Assembly: GCA_943787785.1 (NCBI GenBank)
Contig: CALSNT010000005.1
Coordinates: 143,496 to 180,373 of the forward strand
DNA length: 36,878 nt
Direction of reading: 5' to 3'
Origin: an uncultured Paracoccaceae bacterium
GTDB taxonomy: Bacteria; Pseudomonadota; Alphaproteobacteria; Rhodobacterales; Rhodobacteraceae
Of this stretch, positions 17,123 through 24,929 are shown in pieces (position 1 is the stretch's first letter; every line of letters starts with the position of its first letter). The translations under genes were made by a program, and so were the position numbers. The notes under the pieces were generated by a model. That model searched no databases and was not told the origin of the DNA. It saw only the letters and a list, made by a program, of their open reading frames with translations.

Positions 17123-18030
17123 CTAAGGTGACGTGATCGGCGGCGGCCTACGTCGCTTGCCTGACAGAGCGTTTCCGGCGATCGCCGCAAGCAAAACTGC
17201 GCCTCCAGTCAATGTGTTCAGCGTGGCCGTTTCGCCGATGAACAACCAGACCCATAACGGGCCAAGCAGAACTTCAGCCAGTGACAACAGCGCAAGTTCC
17301 GCAGCAGGAAGGCTGCGAGACCCCAGAGTATACAGGATCAACCCTGCGCCGACCTGAAACACCCCCATGCCCATTGCAATGCCACCATCCCGGACCGACA
17401 ACACCAGAGACAATTCCAAAAACAGACAAATGCCGGACGTCACGATGATGCCGAACAATCCGGACAGAAACACCGACGGCAGCATTTCACCCGATTTGCC
17501 CCACCGCAGCGCCACAGTGAAGACCGCAAATCCAAAGGCGGACCCCAAAGCCGCCAGGCTGCCCTTCAGGCGACGCCTCCGGATTTATCTGCGACCATGA
17601 TCGCGATACCGGCAATGGCAACGGTGATCGCCACCCAGGTGGCAGGGCGTACAGGTTCGCGCAAAACGATCCACCCCAGAACTGCCGCCATGAAGGGTGC
17701 TGTTGCAAACAAAAGCATGGCGTTTGCCACGGATGTCGCCTGGATCGCATATATCCCGCCGGAATAGGCAGCAACTAGCGACAGCCCCGCGATCACCGCT
17801 GGAAACCCGGTGCGGCGGATCTGGGCAAAGGGGCTTTCACCAGAGCGCATGCGAATGAACACGTAAAGCAGAAGTGACAGGCTGGCCGAACGGTAAAGTA
17901 ATATCTGCCACACAACCGCGTCTTCGATCAGCCGTATTCCAAGCCCGACGGTCGACCAAAGCACGCCAGCGGCAAAGACAAACAGGACACCGAACCGGTG
18001 CCCGTCCGTGCCGTGTGACGGTTGGCTCAT
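17123..18030 (-). pseudogene. EamA/DMT-family permease split by a frameshift
   Basis: Two half-genes encode the two EamA repeats of a ten-helix drug/metabolite exporter. The first half (18030 to 17566) begins at an ATG, reads through VLFVFAAGVLWSTVGLGIR and WIVLREPVRPATWVAITVAI, and ends prematurely just after the MVADKSGG segment. The second half continues LKGSLAALGSAFGFAVFTVA to the stop at 17123, in a frame one base away. A single indel at 17571-17583 would give one protein of about 302 residues, the normal length. Substrate unknown. A functional pair of half-size permeases is unlikely because the second half has only a TTG start and no ribosome-binding site. Confidence 0.78.
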
Positions 18031-18532
18031 GAGCAGTCATTTGGTCTCCGTAAGACATTTCTGTCTCATTGCTAGCGGTATGGCTGTCGCATTGGCCTTC
18101 CGTTTGCGACACCGAAGCTGTTCGTGGCACATAGATGGCGAGGAATGGCCTCAGACCGCCATCTGCTGCCGACGTCATCTATGGGCCGGTTCAAACAATA
18201 CTTCGGGTTTAGCGCTAGGCAACCGATGGAGGATCGGAAAAACTATGCGTTTGAATCGAGGTCGTCGCCTCTGTTGGTGTGCAACTTGTTTGCAATCCAA
18301 GGTGAAGGTCCGCAAAACGCACAAAAGCAGTCTCCTGCGCAAACGCAGCGAATTCACACTCCGTCCGCATCTTTCCCCTTCGTTGTGACTGCACCGAACG
18401 GCCGGTGTACGGTTACGGTAGAACCAGCAGCAGGCCGTAGCAACGGGGAGCCGACGGGGCTCTCCGGGGGTGGCCGGTGAAGTATCAGGGGGCCAGTCAG
18501 TGAGCCTCTCAGGGCCGATTCTGACGGCGACG
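18031..18532. other. Gene-free stretch upstream of the DMT permease
   Basis: I find no supported gene in these 502 bases. Frames on both strands are short and mutually overlapping. GAGCC/GGCTC near 18447-18461 can form a small hairpin within a G-rich run. This may be degraded mobile or coding DNA, but nothing is recognisable. Confidence 0.45.
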
Positions 18533-19015
18533 TTACTCCGACTTCAGCATCGCATCCAAACTAGTCTGCGCCCTCGCATACCGCCGGCCTTTTGTGCCTA
18601 TACGAATGTCGTCCAACCAGTTTCCAGTGTAGCGTAGAGCCTCTCGGCACCCGGCACCCGGGCGTCTACCCACCGGAGGTTTGCCATGACGCAGGGTTTT
18701 GTGTGCCTGTACGAATGCGGCCGCCCCGGTTTTCAGTCCGCGACGCCCCCGACGCCCCGCATCGCCCGGCCAGCTCTTATTTTGCGAGTATGTGATCAGG
18801 TCAGGGTAATGGGCCTGACAGCGGTCGTGGATGATGTTGGAAGGCTTGCCGGCCATCGGGCAATCTTTGGCGATTACGCCTAGGGCGGTCGGTAATGCGG
18901 TGTTGCGGCCGACGATCTCGACAAAGCGCGCTTTGGAATACTGCCCCCGCCGGTTGCAGACCTTGCAGGCGATCCTGACGGTCTTGAATGGATAATCCCA
19001 CGCGCGCATCGACAC
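18533..19015 (-). CDS. Hypothetical Cys-containing protein, conserved-looking N-terminus
   Basis: A 160-residue frame. The first ~75 residues look like a genuine short protein: MSMRAWDYPFKTVRIACKVC, then NRRGQYSKARFVEIVGRNT, and a second Cys pair in AKDCPMAG and HDRCQAHYPDL. CxxC plus two later Cys suggests a zinc ribbon. I recall similar short uncharacterised proteins in Rhodobacteraceae prophage or island regions. The last ~85 residues are basic and low in order and cover a repeated stretch (18591-18640 resembles 18697-18745), so the frame may run past its natural end. Function unknown. Confidence 0.5.
   Translation of the reverse strand: MSMRAWDYPFKTVRIACKVCNRRGQYSKARFVEIVGRNTALPTALGVIAKDCPMAGKPSNIIHDRCQAHYPDLITYSQNKSWPGDAGRRGRRGLKTGAAAFVQAHKTLRHGKPPVGRRPGAGCREALRYTGNWLDDIRIGTKGRRYARAQTSLDAMLKSE
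18591..18745. repeat. Imperfect direct repeat, period about 106 bp
   Basis: TTTTGTGCCTATACGAATG at 18591 and TTTTGTGTGCCTGTACGAATG at 18697 start two related stretches of about 45 bases that also share CAGTTTCCAGT/CGGTTTTCAGT. Both lie in the C-terminal part of the hypothetical gene at 18533-19015. Confidence 0.45.
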
Positions 19016-19508
19016 TGCCTATATTCGCCTGCCAATTGCACGCTAACTCATCCCCCGCCAAAACGTAATTCCTGCGCCCAGAATCGTAACACTAGGTGCC
19101 GCGTGCCTTTGCCCAAAAGAGGGGGGTGTGCCCCGGGGGGGGGGTCAGCGGACAGCCGCGGGATTCGAAGAAGGGGGGCATCCAGAAAACCGCCAAGGCA
19201 TCCGGCGACATCGCCCCTGAGAGGCGCTCAGAGGTGGCGCGGAGCGCGTTCGTCACATGGCGGGCTGCTGTATAGGCCGGGATCAGTATGCGGGTCAGCG
19301 CCGCCATAGATCGAATTGGCTGCTGAAGGGTGCAGGAACGGCGCCTGATCAACCCTCAGGACATAGGTGCCGGTGACATCGAGCGCAGGGGCGACGTCGT
19401 GTGCGGTATTCCGCATCAATAGTTGACGTTTTGTAACCCACTTGAAACCCCACCGGTTAGGTGGGCTTGCGGCAAAAAACCTATCTATCTGATAACATGT
19501 AGATATTT
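19016..19508. other. Gene-poor stretch beside tRNA-Asn, with a G10 run
   Basis: No complete gene is supported. A plus-strand frame reading GIQKTAKASGDIAPERRSEV and RSAFVTWRAAV, ending at a TAG near 19276, resembles the tail of a protein but has no start. A run of ten G at 19135-19144 follows CCCC and is error-prone. This is where the 3' side of tRNA-Asn would receive integrated DNA, so remnants of an integrated element are plausible. Confidence 0.4.
19449..19465 (-). terminator. Hairpin downstream of tRNA-Asn
   Basis: CCCACC and GGTGGG form a 6-bp stem with a 5-base loop, 44 bp past the 3' end of the tRNA. On the minus strand it is followed by GGTTTC, so the T tract is weak. It is the only candidate terminator for the tRNA transcript. 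Confidence 0.4.
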
Positions 19509-19583
19509 TGGCTCCGGCGGTAGGGATCGAACCTACGACCAATTGATTAACAGTCAACTGCTCTACCGCTGAGCTACGCCGGA
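19509..19583 (-). tRNA. tRNA-Asn (anticodon GTT)
   Basis: The 75-nt gene includes an encoded CCA. The acceptor TCCGGCG pairs with CGCCGGA, the anticodon loop reads CTGTTAA (anticodon GTT), and the T arm is GTAGGTTCGATCCCTAC. All arms close properly. Its 3' end faces the degraded 12-19 kb region, the side on which tRNA-targeting elements insert. Confidence 0.95.
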
Positions 19584-19654
19584 ATACCGGGGCCGCATAT
19601 AGCAAGCGACCTTCGGGGCGTCCAGACGGTATTTTTGCGAGTGTCGGCGGTGGC

Positions 19655-20566
19655 TCAACGCAGGGCGAAGATGGCCGTTGCGGATAGTTTCGGGGCGGCG
19701 TTCACTCGGTTTCGCTCATGAAGATCAATGAGATGGGCAAGGACATTGCGTTCGGCCATCGGCAGCAGGTAATCGGTGACGTCGGCGTATATCTGTGTGG
19801 TCAGTTCTGCCACCGTGGCGGGCCCGTTGGTAAGCATGGCAACGATTTGCGCTTCGCGGTTTCGGCGGTGCCCCATGAGCCAGTCGAGCCGCTCGGCAGG
19901 TTCGTCAATTTTTGGCCCGTGGCCTGGCAGGAATTGTTTCGCGCCAAGGGACCTCAGCCTTTCGCAGCTCGTCATGAACGCCCCGACATCACCGTCGGGT
20001 GGCGAGATTAGGGTAGATGTCCAACCCAGGATCGTGTCACCGGTCAACGCGACCTCACCGTTGGCTTCGACCACGAAGGCCAGGTGTCCGGCGAAATGCC
20101 CGGGAGTGTGCAGGGTGGTTGCGGACCAGTCTGCACCTTGGATGTGCTGGCCATCTTTCAGGACCAGATCCGGTGTAAGTTCAGTGTGAACGCCCTCGCC
20201 ACCGCCTGCCAGACCGTTGGCGGCAAGGGTCTGCATCGTCGCGCTGCGACCTGCCTCCGGGTGGCCAAATGCACAAATAGGTGCGCCTGTGGCCTGCGCC
20301 AGCGCCGGGGCAAGGGCCGAATGATCGCGATGCGCGTGCGTGATCAGAATATGGCTGACGGTTTGGCTGTTAATTGCCGCGAGGATTGCCGACAGATGTG
20401 CCGGATCGTCGGGTCCGGGATCCACCACGGCGATATCGGTCTGGCCCAGAAGATAGGTATTCGTGCCCGGTCCGGTCATTGGCGACGGGTTCGGCGCCAG
20501 AAGGCGACGCACGCCCGGTGCAACAACCTCGGCGCGGCCCGGAACCATCTGCGCTGCATCCGACAT
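19655..20566 (-). CDS. MBL-fold metallo-hydrolase with C-terminal winged helix (LACTB2-like)
   Basis: A 303-residue metallo-beta-lactamase-fold protein. The dinuclear metal motif is H-A-H-R-D-H at residues 77-82, with further ligands in LHTPGHFAGH, LTGDTILGW and FLPGHGP. The C-terminal ~70 residues (RNREAQIVAMLTNGPATVAE onwards) form the small winged-helix domain seen in LACTB2-like hydrolases. The substrate cannot be told from sequence; candidates are thioesters or nucleic acid. It is divergent from the sensor kinase, 42 bp away. Confidence 0.92.
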   Translation of the reverse strand: MSDAAQMVPGRAEVVAPGVRRLLAPNPSPMTGPGTNTYLLGQTDIAVVDPGPDDPAHLSAILAAINSQTVSHILITHAHRDHSALAPALAQATGAPICAFGHPEAGRSATMQTLAANGLAGGGEGVHTELTPDLVLKDGQHIQGADWSATTLHTPGHFAGHLAFVVEANGEVALTGDTILGWTSTLISPPDGDVGAFMTSCERLRSLGAKQFLPGHGPKIDEPAERLDWLMGHRRNREAQIVAMLTNGPATVAELTTQIYADVTDYLLPMAERNVLAHLIDLHERNRVNAAPKLSATAIFALR

Positions 20567-20608
20567 CTTGGCTTCCTTCCCGCCACGCTCGCGCGCTATG
20601 CATAGCCC

Positions 20609-21931
20609 ATGGGGTTCGCCTGGCTCAAACGATACATGCCCAGAACGCTATACGGGCGCGCCGCTGCAATTCTTGTGGTGCCGATTTTCGTCGTTCAGTT
20701 TCTGATCTCGTTTGAATTCATCCAGCGGTTCTATGACGATGTCACCGTGCGGATGACGGAAACAGTCGTTTTGGGCCTGTTCGAAATACATCGTTTGGTC
20801 GACACCGCTGCCACGGCTGAGGCCGGGCTTGAAGCCGCCGCTGCTATTGCTGTCCCATTGGGCATGGAGGTTTCCCTGACGGATCAGATGGTCGGTCCCG
20901 ACGATTATCACCTGACCGATCTGGCCGGCGCGGTGATTGTACGGACACTGCACGAAAGCTTGCCGCCAGTTGAAGCGGTGCGGGTTCAATACGCGCCGAA
21001 TTTCGTAGAGATCGGGCTGAGCAGTGGTTTCGGGCCGCTATTGATTGAAGTGCCGCGCCGACGCTTCACTGCGTCGAACCCGCATCAGTTGCTCGTCATC
21101 ATCATGTTCTTCACTGCGGTGGTTACCTTTGTCGCCTACCGCTTCCTGCGCAATCAGTTGCGCCCGATCACCCGGCTTGCCTCGGCGGCCGAGGCGTTCG
21201 GCAAGGGCCAGATGATCGAGTATAAACCCGGTGGAGCAGCCGAGGTACGTGCCGCAGGAGCGGCCTTTCTGGACATGCGCGACAGGATCGAACGGTCGAT
21301 CGAGCAGCGCACAATGATGTTGTCGGGCGTTAGCCACGATCTTCGTACACCGCTGACGCGGCTGAAACTCAGCCTTTCAATGATCGATGACGGCGAAGAG
21401 GTTATCCAATTGCGGCGTGACGTCGACGATATGGAGCGCCTGATCGACGACTTCCTGACATTCGCGCGCGGCGACGCGATGGAGAAGGCCACGCAAACCG
21501 ATCCCGTCGCGCTGGTACAGGGCGTCGTTGCCAAAGCTGCGGGGTCAGGAGGGGCGGTTGCGTTTACCACCCCAGACGCTGCTGCTCATCCGCTAATGTT
21601 GAAATCGCATTCGGTGGAACGTGCCTTGTCCAACTTGATCGGCAACGCGTTGCGCTATGGAAACCGCGCGGTTGTCTCCTTGGGCGGGACGGCTGAGACG
21701 CTTGAAATTATTGTTGAGGACGACGGTCCCGGCATTGCTGAAGAAGATCGAGAAGTCGCCACCCGTGCGTTTATTCGGTTGGACGAGGCACGCAACCAAG
21801 ACAAAGGCACCGGTGTAGGACTGGGTTTGGCAATTGCACGCGATATCGCGCGTGGTCATGGTGGTGCGCTGGAGTTGGGGGAAAGCGTCGAATTGGGCGG
21901 GCTACGGGCTGTGCTGAGATTTCCGCGCTGA
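20609..21931 (+). CDS. EnvZ-like sensor histidine kinase
   Basis: A 440-residue inner-membrane kinase. Two transmembrane helices (about 18-37 and 160-178) flank a periplasmic domain of about 120 residues. A HAMP linker follows (RNQLRPITRLASAAEAFGKG), then the phospho-acceptor box SGVSHDLRTPLTRLKLSLSM with His243, the N box LSNLIGNALRYGN, G1 EDDGPGIAEED and G2 GTGVGLGLAIA. The SHDLRTPLTRL box is typical of EnvZ-type kinases paired with OmpR-type regulators. No response regulator lies in the window, so the partner is elsewhere. The start at 20609 has no strong ribosome-binding site but fits the family N-terminus. Confidence 0.93.
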   Translation: MGFAWLKRYMPRTLYGRAAAILVVPIFVVQFLISFEFIQRFYDDVTVRMTETVVLGLFEIHRLVDTAATAEAGLEAAAAIAVPLGMEVSLTDQMVGPDDYHLTDLAGAVIVRTLHESLPPVEAVRVQYAPNFVEIGLSSGFGPLLIEVPRRRFTASNPHQLLVIIMFFTAVVTFVAYRFLRNQLRPITRLASAAEAFGKGQMIEYKPGGAAEVRAAGAAFLDMRDRIERSIEQRTMMLSGVSHDLRTPLTRLKLSLSMIDDGEEVIQLRRDVDDMERLIDDFLTFARGDAMEKATQTDPVALVQGVVAKAAGSGGAVAFTTPDAAAHPLMLKSHSVERALSNLIGNALRYGNRAVVSLGGTAETLEIIVEDDGPGIAEEDREVATRAFIRLDEARNQDKGTGVGLGLAIARDIARGHGGALELGESVELGGLRAVLRFPR

Positions 21932-22109
21932 TTGCGGGCGCAACAACTTGTCAAATCAGAGAAAACCTTTCGGCCCGTTGTCGATTCCGTGGCGTCGTTC
22001 GGCTGGACTGAAAATTTCTGATCTTGGACCAACGGCCCCCACCGAACGCCCTCGAAACCTTCTGTTTGCCATTAACGAAGATCAGTCGCCCCCGTTGGCC
22101 GATCCCGAT

Positions 22110-22121
22110 GCATCCGGATGC
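22110..22121. repeat. 12-bp perfect palindrome
   Basis: GCATCCGGATGC lies 31 bp left of the IS256 element, in the leader that would have belonged to the downstream gene pair before the insertion. It could be an operator or chance. Confidence 0.35.
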
Positions 22122-22132
22122 GGTCTGAAACG

Positions 22133-22140
22133 GGGGTGAA
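22133..22140 (+). repeat. Left copy of the 8-bp target duplication of the IS256 element
   Basis: GGGGTGAA abuts the left terminus of the element and is repeated exactly at 23534-23541 on the right, the duplication size expected for IS256-family transposition. Confidence 0.9.
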
Positions 22141-23533
22141 GGTCGTGTCGGGAAGTTGGTGGAAATTTGAAGGTGGCGTAATCTCCGGGTGAATCAAACC
22201 CACCCAATCGGCGGCTGGTACCGCCTTAGGAGATCACGCCATGACCAAGACTACAGACACGAGCCCCATTTCGCTACTTGCATGTGAAGAAGGCTTTGAT
22301 CCGATCGAAGATCGGCTGCGCGCCAACATCCGCGGCACGATCGAGGCCGTTTTCAAGGAAGAACTGGACGGCTTTCTTGGCCGTTTGCGGTATGGCCGGG
22401 ACGCCGAGGCGGTGAAAGGCTATCGCCACGGCCACCGGGACCGTCAGATCACCGGGACATTTGGCACCGAGACGATCAGCGTACCCCGCGCCCGGGTTGA
22501 AGATGAAGTCGGTAAGGCTAGTGAATGGCGCTCAAAAGCGTTGCCGCGCTACCAGCGCCTGACCAAGACGGCCGAAGCGTTGATTGCGTCGGTTTATCTC
22601 TCGGGCACCAACACGCGGCGTGTGAAGCGCGCGCTGTTTGCGCTGTTCAAGGGGGCTGTCGGCAAAGACGTCGTCAGCCGCGCTTGGCGCAAGGTGAAGA
22701 CCGACTGGGACGCCTGGTGCGCCCGCAGCCTTGCTGATGAGGACATCGTTCGGCTCATCCTTGACGGCACCGTCATCACGACGCGTCTTGATCGGAAAGC
22801 GCAGAACATCTCGGTTCTGGCTGCCATTGGCGTGCGTCGTGATGGGCAGAAAGTATTGCTTTCCATCATGAATATGGGCGGGGAGAGCACAGCCGCCTGG
22901 CGTCAGTTCATTGACGACCTCGATGCGCGGGGCCTCAAGCGGCCCGAGTTCGTGATGGTTGATGGCGCGCCGGGATTGGAGGCCGCGCTGGTCGCGTTGT
23001 GGGGCCAAGACTTGCCGATCCAACGCTGCACTGTTCACAAGCATCGCAACCTGCTGGCCCACGCCCCAAAACATATGCACGAGGAGCTGGGCGACGATTA
23101 TCGCGCCATGATCTACGCTGAAACCGCCGATGAAGTTGAGAAGCAGCGCAAATCCTTTCTACGCAAATGGCAGCTCAAGTGTCGAGCGGTCGCAGACAGC
23201 CTTGAAGAGGCCGGGGATCGGCTGTTCACCTTCACCCGCCTCGATCCGTCGCAGTGGAAGTCAGCTCGCACAACCAACGCTATCGAGCGCCTGAACGAGG
23301 AGTTTCGCCGCCGGATCAAAACACAGACCGTGCTGCCCTGCGCTGCAACCGTGCCGATGCTGCTTTGGGCGCTCCTCGCCTCAGGCCAAATCCAGATGCG
23401 CAAGGTCGACGGCTGGGAAACGCTCGCGCAACCAATTGAACCAATGACACTTGACCTCGTCGCCTGATCAGGCGCAAATCAAAACGCTCGGAGAACGCCG
23501 CCGGAGAATTTCCACCACTTTCGAGACACAACC
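22141..23533 (+). mobile_element. IS256-family insertion sequence, complete
   Basis: The element is 1393 bp with one transposase gene. Terminal inverted repeats are imperfect: the left end begins GGTCGTGTCGGGAAGTTGG and the right end, read inwards, begins GGTTGTGTCTCGAAAGTGG. Both continue with TGGAAATT. A perfect 8-bp direct repeat GGGGTGAA flanks it. The intact gene, clear ends and perfect duplication indicate a fairly recent insertion. It interrupts the leader of the two-gene operon at 23542. Confidence 0.93.
22241..23467 (+). CDS. IS256-family (Mutator-type) transposase
   Basis: A 408-residue transposase. The DDE triad is readable: Asp175 in LILDGTVITT, Asp241 in FVMVDGAPG and Glu349 in TTNAIERLNEEFRRR. 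The RCTVHKHRNLLAHAP segment is the conserved Mutator-family Cys/His stretch. Length and motifs are normal. CTTAGGAG upstream gives a ribosome-binding site. No damage is seen. Confidence 0.96.
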   Translation: MTKTTDTSPISLLACEEGFDPIEDRLRANIRGTIEAVFKEELDGFLGRLRYGRDAEAVKGYRHGHRDRQITGTFGTETISVPRARVEDEVGKASEWRSKALPRYQRLTKTAEALIASVYLSGTNTRRVKRALFALFKGAVGKDVVSRAWRKVKTDWDAWCARSLADEDIVRLILDGTVITTRLDRKAQNISVLAAIGVRRDGQKVLLSIMNMGGESTAAWRQFIDDLDARGLKRPEFVMVDGAPGLEAALVALWGQDLPIQRCTVHKHRNLLAHAPKHMHEELGDDYRAMIYAETADEVEKQRKSFLRKWQLKCRAVADSLEEAGDRLFTFTRLDPSQWKSARTTNAIERLNEEFRRRIKTQTVLPCAATVPMLLWALLASGQIQMRKVDGWETLAQPIEPMTLDLVA

Positions 23534-23541
23534 GGGGTGAA
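23534..23541 (+). promoter_or_regulatory. Right target-duplication copy doubling as ribosome-binding region of the next gene
   Basis: GGGGTGAA lies immediately before the ATG at 23542. Because the insertion duplicated these 8 bases, the downstream gene kept its purine-rich leader while losing everything further upstream. Confidence 0.7.
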
Positions 23542-23793
23542 ATGTCCGAACAACTGACCGAGGCCGAAGTTGCCGCCTTTCGAGAGCTTTTGGTCCATCG
23601 CGACGGGCTGAATGTCATTGCAGAATTGCGCCCGCATATCGACCAACTGAAAGCCGAGGCCGAATATCGCGCCGCACGCCGACTGGTTCTACAAACCTGG
23701 AGGCGCGCCGTGATCTTTCTGGGCGGCTTCATTGCCGCACTCATTGTCCTGAAAGATTATCTTCGCGAAGCGACCCGTTGGTTCGTCGCATGA
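23542..23793 (+). CDS. Small membrane protein, function unknown
   Basis: 83 residues: an N-terminal soluble, partly helical stretch (LTEAEVAAFRELLVHRDG, then AELRPHIDQLKAEAEY) followed by one transmembrane helix, RAVIFLGGFIAALIVLKDYL. The coiled N-terminus plus single helix resembles phage-type small membrane proteins, but I do not recognise a family. The stop overlaps the next start (ATGA), so the two are coupled. The IS256 insertion sits directly in front, so its native promoter is displaced. Confidence 0.75.
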   Translation: MSEQLTEAEVAAFRELLVHRDGLNVIAELRPHIDQLKAEAEYRAARRLVLQTWRRAVIFLGGFIAALIVLKDYLREATRWFVA

Positions 23794-24332
23794 GGCTCCA
23801 GAGATTGCTGCGTGTTTCGCAGCGAACCGAACTCTGGGTACTCGCCTTCGCGGTACTGGTGCTGGTTCCTGAATTCTGGACCCGCTGGTTCGAAGCACGG
23901 TTCTTCCCGGTTATCACACGTCTGGAGGTTACCCAGATCCGTGCTGAACCCGAAGGTAGCGTGATAGCGGGGCGCGCTCGCCGTTTGAGGAATTGCAGCT
24001 GGGTCGAGACGCGCTGGTGGCTGGGCCGACGCGGTGAGCAACGTGTTCCGGTCGAGGTCCGGTTCCGCGATGCGCCTCAGATCCGGCCCGCCGGGGAGAC
24101 GTCGTGGACCGGAATCGTCGTCGTCGACATGTTGCCTGATCAGGTCCTGCGCAATTCGCATTCTGACGTGGTGTACCGCTGCTATGTTGGATTGTGGTCA
24201 AGGTTTGAAACCCATGTGCCGTTTTATGACGGGCTGGGCCAAGACGTGGGCTTCCTGGAAGCGGACCGCCAGCGCCAGCTTTTGGACGCGGTCGATGGAT
24301 TGCGCGAACGTGTGAAAGAGATCGAGCCCTAG
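23790..24332 (+). CDS. Membrane-anchored protein of unknown function
   Basis: 180 residues from the ATG at 23790, which overlaps the previous stop codon. An N-terminal hydrophobic helix (LWVLAFAVLVLVPEFW) anchors a soluble domain of about 145 residues rich in Arg and Trp, with an SHSDVVYRCYVGLWSRF stretch that is beta-rich in appearance. The C-terminus is a short charged helix (RQRQLLDAVDGLRERVKEIE). No family is recognised. Tight coupling suggests it works with the 83-residue partner in the membrane. Confidence 0.72.
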   Translation: MRLQRLLRVSQRTELWVLAFAVLVLVPEFWTRWFEARFFPVITRLEVTQIRAEPEGSVIAGRARRLRNCSWVETRWWLGRRGEQRVPVEVRFRDAPQIRPAGETSWTGIVVVDMLPDQVLRNSHSDVVYRCYVGLWSRFETHVPFYDGLGQDVGFLEADRQRQLLDAVDGLRERVKEIEP

Positions 24333-24386
24333 GGGGTCGCGCAACCCAACGGATGTCTTTTAGAAGACCGCTGGCTGACTGACAGA

Positions 24387-24463
24387 TGGTAGGCCCGGAG
24401 GGACTCGAACCCCCAACCAAAGCGTTATGAGCGCTCTGCTCTAACCAATTGAGCTACAGGCCC
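24387..24463 (-). tRNA. tRNA with CAT anticodon (Ile2 or elongator Met)
   Basis: The 77-nt gene includes CCA. The acceptor GGGCCTG pairs with its 3' partner CGGGCCT allowing one wobble-type position, the anticodon loop is CTCATAA, and the T arm is GGGGGTTCGAGTCCCTC. A CAT anticodon serves Met, or Ile when lysidine-modified. The GGGCC acceptor differs from the initiator, and from the GGCGG acceptor I associate with alphaproteobacterial elongator Met, so I lean to tRNA-Ile2. Confidence 0.88.
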
Positions 24464-24603
24464 GCCTGTGAACGGGCTAACAGACGCGCGGGTGTGGTCA
24501 AGTCCTGTCGCGTCACAAGCACACCAAGAACAGGAAACGCCCGGCAGATTTCAGTCCGCCGAGCGCTTAATTGTTGATGCAATAGCCAGGCTGGCGCGTT
24601 GCC

Positions 24604-24732
24604 CTAGCTTTCAGATTCCATCATCGAGTCTTCCATCATCATGGAATCGTCCATCATCATGTCATCGTCATGTTCCTCGCAGGCAGCAAGTCCCAGTGCC
24701 AGCGTTGCCGCTGCGATCAGTTTCAGTGTCAT
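24604..24732 (-). CDS. 42-residue Met/Asp-rich lipoprotein
   Basis: A short gene with an ATG at 24732, GGGAG upstream at good spacing, and a TAG at 24604-24606. The product begins MTLKLIAAATLALGLAAC, a lipoprotein signal with LAAC lipobox. The mature part is almost entirely Asp, Glu, Met and Ser (EEHDDDMMMDDSMMMED, then SMMESES). Such a chain could bind soft or hard metal ions at the membrane surface; this is inference. It stands alone between the CAT-anticodon tRNA and purM, divergent from purM. Small Met/acidic-rich lipoproteins exist in Rhodobacteraceae, but I cannot name a family. Confidence 0.8.
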   Translation of the reverse strand: MTLKLIAAATLALGLAACEEHDDDMMMDDSMMMEDSMMESES

Positions 24733-24929
24733 GTCACATCTCCCTCGTTGACAGTCGCGATGGTCGATTTTTCGCAATATAAGTCAATGCTTAGCTCCTG
24801 ACGTGTGCGTGAAGGACCTGACGGACCCGTGAGGTGCTCGTGATCGGCGCGCGTAAATCCTGGCCAGCGAGTCTGTTGCGCGCCCGCGCCGAAACGGCTA
24901 CTCCCGCGCGTAACAATCGGGGATACCAG

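Noticed and set aside
17123-17548. Independent half-size DMT permease
   Set aside because: It has no ATG or ribosome-binding site and continues the first half exactly; a frameshift is the simpler reading.
19092-19352. 86-codon minus-strand frame beside tRNA-Asn
   Set aside because: It covers the G10 run, lacks a ribosome-binding site and shows no recognisable domain.
19228-19605. 125-codon minus-strand frame
   Set aside because: It reads through tRNA-Asn and shows no protein features.
21948-22139. 63-codon frame between the kinase and the IS256 element
   Set aside because: Its composition is not protein-like, it has no ribosome-binding site, and it runs into the target duplication.
24600-24670. 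Short CATCAT-type repeats as a possible satellite or CRISPR-like array
   Set aside because: They are the Met and Asp codons of the 42-residue lipoprotein, and there is no spacer structure. No CRISPR array was seen anywhere in the window.
24834-24929. N-terminal extension of PurM
   Set aside because: PurM proteins begin near the ATG at 24930; the extension is Arg/Ala-rich translation of leader DNA.
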